Below, one piece after another: positions 56,055 to 64,000 of a stretch of DNA of 64,000 nucleotides. Below the pieces are notes generated by a model that made no database searches, was not told the DNA's origin, and worked only from the letters and a program-made list of their open reading frames with translations. Position numbers and translations under genes: made by a program. The DNA comes from Ophioderma brevispina (lineage: Eukaryota; Echinodermata; Ophiuroidea; Amphilepidida; Ophiodermatidae), in contig JAMKCH010056521.1 of NCBI GenBank assembly GCA_023653785.1, positions 1 through 64,000 on the forward strand, written 5' to 3'. The first letter of the stretch is position 1. Each line of letters begins with the position of its first letter.

Positions 56055-57107
56055 GGTGAGGGTTATCCCGCTATTTCTGGAAATTTCGAGGAGCGATTTC
56101 AGATATTTCTCAAAATGTCACCTATACATATTATATACCATCATGTAGGCCTTGACCTGAGCTTTCAAAATCGGTATTAATTTTCACCTTTGTTGCCATG
56201 GTAACCATGCTAGGCCTGTGATTGGCTAAATTTTTGAACAAACGTAACTCAAACACCGTTTGATGTACATTAATGGGGTTTGGGGAGAATGTTCGCTGGA
56301 ACATTCCGGAGGAAACCATGTTCTCGGATTTTTGAATTGGTTGCCATGGCAACCGTGAGCCAGCCAATAAACACTTTTTACTGAATAACTTAAAAACAAG
56401 GGGAAATTCAAAAATCGGAAGACATGGTTTTCTAGAGCTTAGTCTTCTCAACATCTGTGCCAAATTTCATTCCTGTACCATTTTCCGTTTTCTAGTTACG
56501 TTTGTTTGAAAATTGCTATTTTGCGCTTTTTTACGAACTGAGATATAGGCCTTTAAAGTTTGTGCAACGTTGAGGGCGCAATTTATACGAATTATGTAAT
56601 TATTTTGCATTGCTTATGTGTAGTAGTAATTATCATAATTTTTAATCAAAGTTTGGTTGAAAAAGATACATTAATTACTTTGTTATTAATTTTTAAAATA
56701 ATTTTGCTAAATATAGCAGGGTGAGGAAATAAAGAAATACATAAGAAATGTATCGCAGTATGTTAAAAGTGAGCTACATTTAATCTTTATCATTTTATTT
56801 AACAATTCAATACAAGACTTTAAAAAGAAACAACCCACAGCCTATAATTACTTTTGAAAAATATTGTTAATTATCACTGGTTGAAATTAATAATGCATAC
56901 AAAGTATATGACAAAATGCTTTTTGCCAAGTTTTTTTGTCGCCTCCAATACTTTGATCGGTCGTATCTTCGGAACCAAGAGTCGGATTTTAGTCAAATAA
57001 AAAGTATTTCAAAGCTAAGACTTTACCGCATACCGCTGTTACAATATCTCACTTTTTGCAGTGGAAAAAAATTTTCCCATTAGCAGCGGGATAACCCCCC
57101 CCCCCCC
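56055..57107. mobile_element. Non-autonomous TIR element with TTAA target duplication, 1.05 kb
   Basis: Inserted in the conserved intron just ahead of exon B3. The left end GGTGAGGGTTATCCCGCT mirrors the right end AGCGGGATAACCCCCC. TTAA flanks both (56051-56054 and 57108-57111), while the paralogous site before exon B2 has a single TTAA (in AGTTAAAGATTA, about 28424). No transposase. The C-run at the right tip has probably expanded. Confidence 0.88.
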
Positions 57108-57160
57108 TTAAAGATTACAAAAAAAATTAACGACATAATTGCTCGTCTATTCGTTTTCAG

Positions 57161-57418
57161 AACTGTCAACTAGTGACATAACAGCCACTGCAGGAGAAGG
57201 CAATGATTACATGGCTCTCTCGGATGCTTCCGTTTCCTTTAATTCGGAAGCGGATACCATTAGCAGCGCGACATTGAATATAATAAATGATAACAATGTA
57301 GAAGGAGACGAGTACCTTGAGCTTTCCTTAGCTTTATCAGATGATGCTGGGGATGGGGAATCCTTGGGGGAACTACACAAAGCAATCGTTATAATTACAG
57401 ATGATGATGTAGTATCTG
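57161..57418 (+). CDS. Calx-beta exon B3
   Basis: A 258 nt exon with a TTTTCAG acceptor, a consensus GTAAGT donor, phase 1-1 and an open frame of 86 codons. The order of motifs is as in exon B2: ITATAGEGNDYMALSD, VSFNSEADTIS, LNIINDNNVEGDEYLELSL and AIVIITDDD. The acidic N-D-N and E-G-D-E loops match the Ca-binding region of Calx-beta domains. It differs from exon B2 by only a few bases, mostly silent (GACGAT/GATGAT, GCGATC/GCAATC), which hints at purifying selection or conversion. It probably joins exon A3 upstream (damaged) and exon A4 downstream. Confidence 0.9.
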
Positions 57419-58190
57419 GTAAGTTTAATAACTTTTATGGCATTGTTTTGGGCGTATTTACATTATACCCTTGGTACATCATGGCTTTAGTCTGTTAACG
57501 GAATAAACTACATGATGCAGAGTATGTGCAAAGGGTGGCATTTAATTTTGCCAATTGGTGATTTGAAGTTCAGCAATGCAAATTCATTTAAAAAATCATA
57601 TTTTATGCACACACATGCAGAAAGTCTCAATAGATCTTTATTTTTCCAGAAGCAGCAATGCCACCCCACAAAAATCTTGTGTACAGCTAGCCCTGCATTG
57701 CACCAAATCCGTTGATAATCATTCACTTTACTATTTAAGCTTACATACAAGCTCAATGAAATATTTGTTTTGATGAAATTGATAATATGAGCTGATTTGT
57801 CTTTTTACCAGCATACGAAAAGGAATCAAACATAAAAAAAAACTTCTCTGCCAACTCTGTCCGCACTCTATATATTTGGCTGCGCAACAGTAGCAAAGGT
57901 GAGCATGGTCAAAGGAAAGAAAGAAGGAAAGAGAGATGGACACTTCGCGCATGAGCTTGCTCGGCACGACACATTACCTTTACTTTACAATTCCCACAAT
58001 CGTTGATGGCAGTCAAAATGGCCTCCAAAATAGGCCAAATAATAGAAATGTTTCTTAATCATTACTACTATTATTCGTTTATTTTAGTGTCGTTACTGTT
58101 TCTTAAGTTTACTTATTCATAGATTTCCACTTTGGAATAAATTTGATGAAAGAAAAATGGTTCTAATATTACATTTTATATAGCGATTGT
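57419..58190 (+). repeat. Paralogous intron block downstream of exon B (copy 3)
   Basis: Aligns with the compact B1-A2 intron through TTCCACTTTGGAATA and ATTACATTTTATATAGCGATTGTTCA. At this point the compact intron proceeds to exon A2, while here about 3.7 kb of extra sequence follows before exon A4. Confidence 0.8.
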
Positions 58191-58199
58191 TCACTGCTT

Positions 58200-58720
58200 A
58201 TCAAACCCTGCTACAAATTTTCATTATTCCAGAAAGTACATAAGCTGATTCATACAATTGTACTATCAATTCCAGCTAAGAATATCAGGTACAAGCAAAA
58301 ATGGTACTAAAATGGACATTTTATAAAGCTATTGACCACCTCTTATCGAATATCCTAGCAAACTTTCAGTACCATATTCCAGGAAGCACTTCAGTTGATT
58401 CATACAATTGCCAGTAATCCAGCATTGAATTCCAGCTAGGATTAATGGTCATTAAATGACCTTTTTAACAATTGTCCACTGGTTATCAAACTGTGCTAGC
58501 AAACTTCCATCACTTATTTGAGCAGATTCATACAATTGTCAGCACTTCGGCATGGAATTCCAGCAAGGAGCATCAGATAAAGTCAATAAATGGCACAAAA
58601 TGGCATTTTATGTAGCAATTGTCCATCAAAATATAGAAAACTTTCAGTATTCCACGAAGCACTTGTGCTGATTCATACAATTGCCAGTACGCAGATGGTT
58701 TTGAGCATTTAATAAATTTG
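58200..58720. repeat. Tandem repeat, about 130-150 bp period, four copies
   Basis: GATTCATACAATTG marks the units at 58247, 58397, 58525 and 58670. Each is accompanied by AGCAAACTTTCAGTA-like and GAATTCCAGC sequence. The units are diverged, so this is an old array. Confidence 0.78.
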
Positions 58721-59738
58721 ATACGCGGTGGACAATGCTACATCCCTTAAGCAGGAAATGACTAGGTGCGGTATTTGTTGGTGGTCGATCTAGGAGCAAC
58801 TTTCCCCGTAAAATAAGGGAGGGTCGCTCCGTGATTTTGAAAAGTGACTGATAGTGGCAGTAGTATTTAAGGGATATTTTTAAATTTTTAGAACCATTTT
58901 CTCGCATCAAATATTCCAAGGAGTATTCAGTGTTCAGTAACCTTACATAAAAGCGCCTCTCTACATACAAATAATAGGATTAGTTACTTATGAAACAAGA
59001 ATTTCTATATTCCTCGAACCTTTATACTTAGTCACGAAATTGAGGATTTTGAATTTTGCGGGTTCCGATCGTCTTTGGGACCCCCTGATTTACCGAAAGT
59101 AGTATCGATTGAATCAGATAAACGGCCATATTTTTCTCCTTGTCGTCCTGAATTTGAGCCTCAAATCCATTTCATCCCAAGATATAAACGAAAAAACCAA
59201 CAGTTTTAGGGTTAACCAGTATTGAATAGGGCTGTGCCAACATGAATTATGCGTGCACACCGCAAGTTTGTTTCCCACGGTACTTGATTGGGGTGTATGT
59301 GCAAGGGCCAGGCTCTAATATCAGTAGAGAACAAATTCACATAATCTGAACAAAGCACCTTGGACTATACAAAGGATGCCTCGCGAAGAATGAACTCGAA
59401 AACTTACTGGGTCGTCATTTGATCATCAATTATTGCCCCCCCCCCCCCCATGGTTTACGTTGTATATAAGTGTTTCGTTGCTCTGATGAGTGACATTCAC
59501 TAGAGTATGAAAGCCAGCCTTCGATTTGGATGCCTCGAGAAAGATTATTTTTTTGCTCATGAAATTGATATTGCAGTGGCTAAGAAATAGAACCTCATAC
59601 TGACGCCCAACTAACAGTTACATTTCTCATTGCACAGATGTGATATTCAGCAAATCAGACTCAACGACCCAAAAGGCAACACTTTCAACACGGCCGTGGT
59701 GTGTCGGTTACATTACAGATGTTATTACTGGCTGGTCG
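58721..59738. other. Intronic sequence, paralogous at its right end to 32.88-33.21 kb
   Basis: No gene. From about 59376 onward it matches the exon A3 upstream region on either side of the two transposons there, providing their empty sites. A C-run is at about 59437-59450. Confidence 0.6.
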
Positions 59739-61716
59739 CAGAGGCGACGCCAGATTAAAATATAGGAAGGGCGAAACATCATGGGTGGGATAACTTTCTA
59801 TAGGGCTGTCTATGCTGACGCTAAGGGGAAGTTATAGGGCGGCCATTTTGCGGTGCGGGGTTGCCATTGGTCGCCGCCTGGGTAACAGGCTGCCGCTCTG
59901 GAGGGGGCAAATTTCCCAGTCTTGCGAAATTGTTCCTCTCAGGGGGTCAAACAGGCCAATTTCTTTTTGCCGGACAGAGGGCTAAAAAAACACTGATTTA
60001 GCATGATTTTTGCAAATTTTCCCGCGCCAAGTCGTAGCGGGGGAACCTGCCCCCCCCCCCCCGCCTGTACGCCACTGGGTCGCCGTGAATTGGCGTTAAA
60101 ATGTGCCGGTATTTTTACCTCAACGATAACAGGAGACTGTAATGCTACAGTTGCTCCTTAGGACATAACTGACACATTGTAGAATGCATATCGTTTCACT
60201 TGCATGCCCGCATTGCATGCCAGAACAATCCTAAGAAATGGTCATAAAAGGTGCGAACGGCCTCGAATCTAGTTTGTCAGGAGTGACCCGTAGACGTCAC
60301 GTTTGTTTTCACTCCGATGAACCAGGCGCGCGATGAACAAAGAAGATTCGGAGTTATTGAAAGTACGCCGAGGTGTGTGTCGAGAAGGGATTCTGCGAAA
60401 CGAAGGCTAATGATAAGGTAAGCACCGGCATAGTGACGGATGAATGTAGCCAGCCCTATAGGTTAACAAACCTAATTTTTACGCAATTTCTTGAGTAAAA
60501 CCAGGGGGGAAGGTTCTTTCGGATTGACTCTGGGTGGTTGGTTGGTTGATAGGATGAATGGCGCTTTCAGGAACAATGGCTATGTGCGCCGATTACTATG
60601 TAGACTACAATACTGTTACGTAATTCAATTCACATCAGTAGACAATGGTAGACAGGGTTACGTTGCACTTGCATCTCAAAAAAAACGGGATCGTACGGCG
60701 CCACCCAGGCGAGTCAAACCGGCTTGGTAGCTAGGCGCGAACCACAATATACCGGTAACACGTCTAAGCTGAACACAGCCGTATCCCAGCCTGTTACCCA
60801 TCTGCCACGGTAGGCTCACGCAGGTTCTCCGGCCAAATCCAAAGCTCGAGTCGCTAGGTACTGACCCGCCGTAAGGATAAGCAAAAATTCAAAGCATTAA
60901 ACCGGGTTGGAAGAACACCAGTAAGCCTGCGCTATCCATCTGGTACCACGAGGAGGTGGGGGTTGGGCTGCCCGGCGTGACACTACACCTATACGGCACG
61001 TTCGGACCTTACCAGACGGGATTTATTTGGCATCCTTCGGAAAATTAGCCCAGTAAACACGTATATAGATTCTATGGTGTTAAAGGCTCATGGTACGGTC
61101 ATTTTTCTGTCATAACTGTGCGAAAACGGTTTACTGCTAAAGGCCACACCCATAAAACGAATCTTATACGTTAACTTCACGAAAAAAAATGCGATCAACT
61201 ATGACAAATCATGTCTTGGAAAGGAAATTTTAGAAAAATGTGGTGCGATATGAGCCAGATCGTGTGCATGAGCGCCGTAGTCTCGTGTGCGTTTGTATAC
61301 GTTCGTGCTCGGACCTCGTGGAGTCAATAGGCGTGGTAGGACCCCATATACATGAGAATGAGGCTAAATTTTCAGAAGTCTAGGGATTTTTGAAATGGCG
61401 CGAAAATTTTTAAATGCATTTTTCTCCAAATTTCTTCTACGAACTAAAAGTTCACAGAACAAAATTGCTTTAAATGATGCCTTCTTGCCGTATGGTAAAA
61501 ATTGAATGAATTCATCAACCGGTTTTGGAGGAATCAATCAGGCATATTAATGCTGATTTAGGGATTTTTTCCATAGAGCTCCACAGGAGCCTGGCAACCT
61601 CCAAATCCCAACTCTATTATCGAACATCGGGCGTCCTTCCCCCTGATTAAAACGCCTGTTTTTCCTGAATTTTGAAAATCTCAAGGGGCGGCCGCCACCC
61701 CCTGGTGCCGCCCCTG
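59739..61716 (-). mobile_element. hAT-like MITE (family 1) expanded by nested insertions
   Basis: The outer ends CAGAGGCGACGCCAG and GCCGCCCCTG belong to the family 1 MITE, with an exact 8 bp duplication GCTGGTCG (59731-59738 and 61717-61724). Inside it: an element with CTATAGGGCTG-type inverted tips (about 59799-60450) that itself contains another MITE (59877-60077), and an unrelated 1.1 kb insertion (about 60500-61630) partly of balanced, random-looking composition (60720-61030). Three levels of nesting. The same outer insertion is present upstream of exon A3. Confidence 0.75.
59877..60077. mobile_element. hAT-like MITE (family 4), second copy, 201 bp
   Basis: Flanked by an exact 8 bp duplication GGTCGCCG (59869-59876 and 60078-60085). 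The right tip GTACGCCACTG is the inverse of the family start CAGTGGCGTA. The paralogue upstream of exon A3 reads GCCATAGGTCGCCGTG with no insertion, so this copy arrived after the duplication. Confidence 0.9.
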
Positions 61717-61981
61717 GCTGGTCGTTCAGGTGTGGCAGGAGATATAGTCCTCCGGGCTCACAGTCCGGGAACAATGGTGAACAATAGGGCAATCGATTCA
61801 GTTGACTCTTTACGCAACATTAGTTTCAAGCGCTTTTTTCCGTTGTCGTCTATGGAGCCCGGACTATGATACCTGCCGGACGATTATTATTACTTTCACA
61901 CCGGCCAGCAAAAAAGAAACGGCAACAAAATAAACACGCGCTTGTGCAAATATATTTATGCCATATACACAAATATTTCAG

Positions 61982-62089
61982 ATATAAAATACGACATGGA
62001 TTGTGCCTTTTACACTGTTTCGGAATCAGATGGTTCGCTTACAATTGACGTTAAACGAAGTGGCGGTATGGGTACCAGTACAACCGTTG
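61982..62089 (+). CDS. Calx-beta exon A4
   Basis: A 108 nt exon with an ATTTCAG acceptor and GTAAGT donor, phase 1-1, open. The protein (YTVSESDGSLTIDVKRSGG, then MGTSTTV) is identical to exon A2. It provides the N-terminal strands of the fourth Calx-beta unit; its B exon must lie beyond the window's right edge. It is preceded by a copy of the CGGCCAGCAAAAA-GAAACGGC sequence also found before exon A3, and followed by the conserved A-type intron and then a LINE. Confidence 0.88.
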
Positions 62090-62642
62090 GTAAGTAGCCT
62101 CTATTGTATAAATGTAGCATGTTTCAAAATGTTATATTTTAACACAATATGAAAAAATATATATAGTAATGCTCTCCTGTATTTCCGTATTTTTTAAGCA
62201 TTACGTAATTGCATGGGGCTCCTAGTGGCCCATGCATTATAAAACAACTTTCCCCCAACTTTCCCAAAGGAATTTCAGATGCATTCATCAATTTAAGATG
62301 AATATATCAATTATATCACTCATTGAATTTTTCACCAACACCAATTTGAACATCATCAAACTTAAGTCCCTTTGCGTCAACCCGTTACTCACAGACCCAT
62401 ATCATCTCAAACATGTGATCACCCATCCTTTACCACACCCACAAAGAGTTCTGGTTCTGACTCCCGCTATCAACACACTAATAAACCATAAAGCAACGAT
62501 TCATTTTCCATATTCCATTACAACTATCGCAGCATCACAACATCATATGAAGAAATCACCATCTTGATCACCTTAATCACTCATTCAGCATCTTAGCATT
62601 CTCTGAAACATGACTTACTGACACCAAATTACCACCTCACTT

Positions 62643-62664
62643 AATAATAATAATAATAATAATA
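62643..62664. repeat. (TAA)n microsatellite
   Basis: Seven TAA units in a row at the left edge of the SINE-bearing insertion. A/T-rich simple repeats are common at SINE ends. Confidence 0.9.
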
Positions 62665-62884
62665 CTTATTTGAGTTACTTATGAAATACAAAGACAAACA
62701 GAGTAACTCTGGAAAGAAAAATGGGCTACTCAGCCCAAACACACCGATTAGTGCATTTCTTTCCATGGAGCAACATACATAAACATCAACATTAAAGTAG
62801 GCCAAATAAAAAATTGTGAAAAGAAGACAGACAATGCTGGAATTAACTTGTGAATTAATTAACTTGTAAACTACTTAGTTCTCC

Positions 62885-63180
62885 AGGTCTACCTGGAGAA
62901 CTAAGTAGTTTAAATTTCAAAACAAATATAATCGTATATGTTAAATATACAGTTCTGATGCTATCCGCTAGGAAAGCGAAGGACACCTTTCGAACCTAAC
63001 ACCTATAGATAATATCTATCGCTCTTCTACCGACCCTGCTTGATAGCTCAGTCGGTTAGAGCGTCGTGCATGTAATACGAAGGTCGCCGGTTCGAATCCG
63101 GCCAAGCGCACTTGGTTTTTTTTTTCAACACTATCGTGCGCTGGCCATCTCCAGGGAAAGATTAATAAATATATACTTCC
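62885..63180 (+). mobile_element. tRNA-derived SINE, third copy
   Basis: Shares with 43.56-43.88 kb the order CTACCTGGAGAACTAAGTAG, GCGAAGGACACCTTTCG, ACCTATAGAT-ATATCT, tRNA-like head, T-run and CACTATCGTGCGCTGGCC. It is inserted in the third LINE copy. Confidence 0.8.
63037..63110 (+). ncRNA. tRNA-Thr(TGT)-like sequence with pol III terminator
   Basis: The better preserved of the two heads: box A TAGCTCAGTCGGTTAGAGC, anticodon loop CATGTAA (TGT at 34-36), box B GGTTCGAATCC, acceptor TGCTTG/CAAGCG with one base of offset, and a run of ten T from 63115. The A at position 33, where tRNAs have T, argues against a working tRNA. It is most likely the pol III promoter of the SINE. Confidence 0.7.
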
Positions 63181-64000
63181 CACTAAACTAAATAAAACCG
63201 ACAGTGATGTCTATATTGTCGATGACTTTAATATCAATCTTCTCAAATATTCTACTCAACCACACATTAATGACTTTATTAAACACATCGCTTGCAAATT
63301 CTTACATTCCCAAAATTAACAGACCCACACGAATTACGCACAACACAGCTACACTCATTGACATCATTATCACCAACTCCACTTACAGACTCCACACCAG
63401 GGATATTTGTCACTGACACTACAGATCACTTCCCAATCTTCCTCATCACATCCCTTAAGCATAAGCACGCCACAAAAACAACAATCACTAAACGAGACTG
63501 CAGAGATCACAACATTCGCACCTTTAACCGCAGACCCAACACTGAGTTATGGAAAATGCATACTCTCAGAAAATGACCCTAACACTGCATACAATTCATA
63601 TATACTAAACATTACAACGATCCATTCCCTTTACAAAAGAAGACCCTAAAAAATCTTAATCGCAAGCAATCCTGAATAACAACAGTCATTTCCAAGTCAA
63701 TAAAACATAAGCACAAGCTCTATAAAACACATTTGAATAAAAACACGCCAACAACAAAACAGCAATACAAACAATACAAAAACAAATTAACTCATACTAT
63801 TCGTATCGCCAAGACAAAGCACAACGCACAACAAAATCAGAAATTCAAAATTGATCTTACCAAAACCTGGACATTCCTCAACAACTTTATAGGCAGGAAA
63901 GTGTCCACTAAACAAATCCCCGACTTTTCACACATAAAAATAAACACATTACTGACCCGCTTGTGATAGCTGGGCAAATATTTGGCTAACAAAATTCCAC

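Larger units (their letters stand above)
62330..64000 (+). pseudogene. L2/CR1-like LINE, copy 3, cut by the window edge
   Basis: Shares the 5' region with the 34.48 kb copy and the endonuclease and linker regions with the 26.64 kb copy: INRPTRITHNTATLID, TDTTDHFPIFLITSLKHK, TKRDCRDHNIRTFNRR. Interrupted at about 62642-63170 by a TAA microsatellite and a SINE. Frameshifts (near 63555, for instance) and stops mark it as dead. Confidence 0.8.

Noticed and set aside
1..64000. CRISPR arrays, operons, bacterial promoters or defence systems
   Set aside because: Spliced exons, LINEs, SINEs and MITEs show that this is animal nuclear DNA. No regularly spaced direct repeats with unique spacers were seen.

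Overview
This is a window of nuclear DNA from an animal, most likely a marine invertebrate. There are no long uninterrupted genes. Instead there are short exons with GT/AG splice sites and large introns packed with retroelements (Penelope-like, L2/CR1-like, L1/Tx1-like and RTE-like), TIR transposons, MITEs, foldback elements and tRNA-derived SINE copies. The sequence does not let me name the species. The repeat mix would suit a hemichordate, echinoderm, cephalochordate or cnidarian.

The only host gene I can support is on the + strand. It is an array of two alternating exon types: A (108 nt) at 3357, 17867, 33963 and 61982, and B (258 nt) at 16874, 28476 and 57161. Both types have phase 1-1 boundaries. 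Spliced A+B gives one Calx-beta domain of about 122 residues, so the window holds three consecutive Calx-beta units and the first half of a fourth. Flanking intron sequence is duplicated along with the exons. The gene therefore grew by recent tandem duplication of an exon pair, and each copy then collected its own transposons. A large Calx-beta extracellular protein (ADGRV1-like, FRAS/FREM/ECM3-like, or another) is likely, but the window has no other domain to decide between them.

Layout: 0.6-2.3 kb, TIR elements. 3.36 kb, exon A1. 3.5-16.6 kb, Penelope-like and minus-strand LINE sequence in a roughly 5.4 kb unit that is tandemly duplicated. The second copy is full of single-base indels and carries a C-rich 1.1 kb block, which looks like uncorrected long-read sequence. 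16.9-18.0 kb, exons B1 and A2. 18.6-25.4 kb, a foldback repeat, two L1/Tx1-like fragments, MITEs and an RTE-like endonuclease fragment. 26.6-28.3 kb, an L2/CR1-like LINE. 28.5 kb, exon B2. 29.4-33.9 kb, hAT-like and TTAA elements. 34.0 kb, damaged exon A3. 34.5-47.7 kb, a second LINE copy with at least five nested insertions. 49.4-52.4 kb, ATGGC-rich repeats and a compositionally odd block. 54.1-57.1 kb, a large foldback element and a TTAA element. 57.2 kb, exon B3. 58.2-61.7 kb, tandem repeats and nested hAT-like MITEs. 62.0 kb, exon A4. 62.3-64.0 kb, a third LINE copy with a SINE.

Because the introns are paralogous, several transposon insertions can be checked against an empty site inside the same window. 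This gives exact ends, target-site duplications and relative ages.
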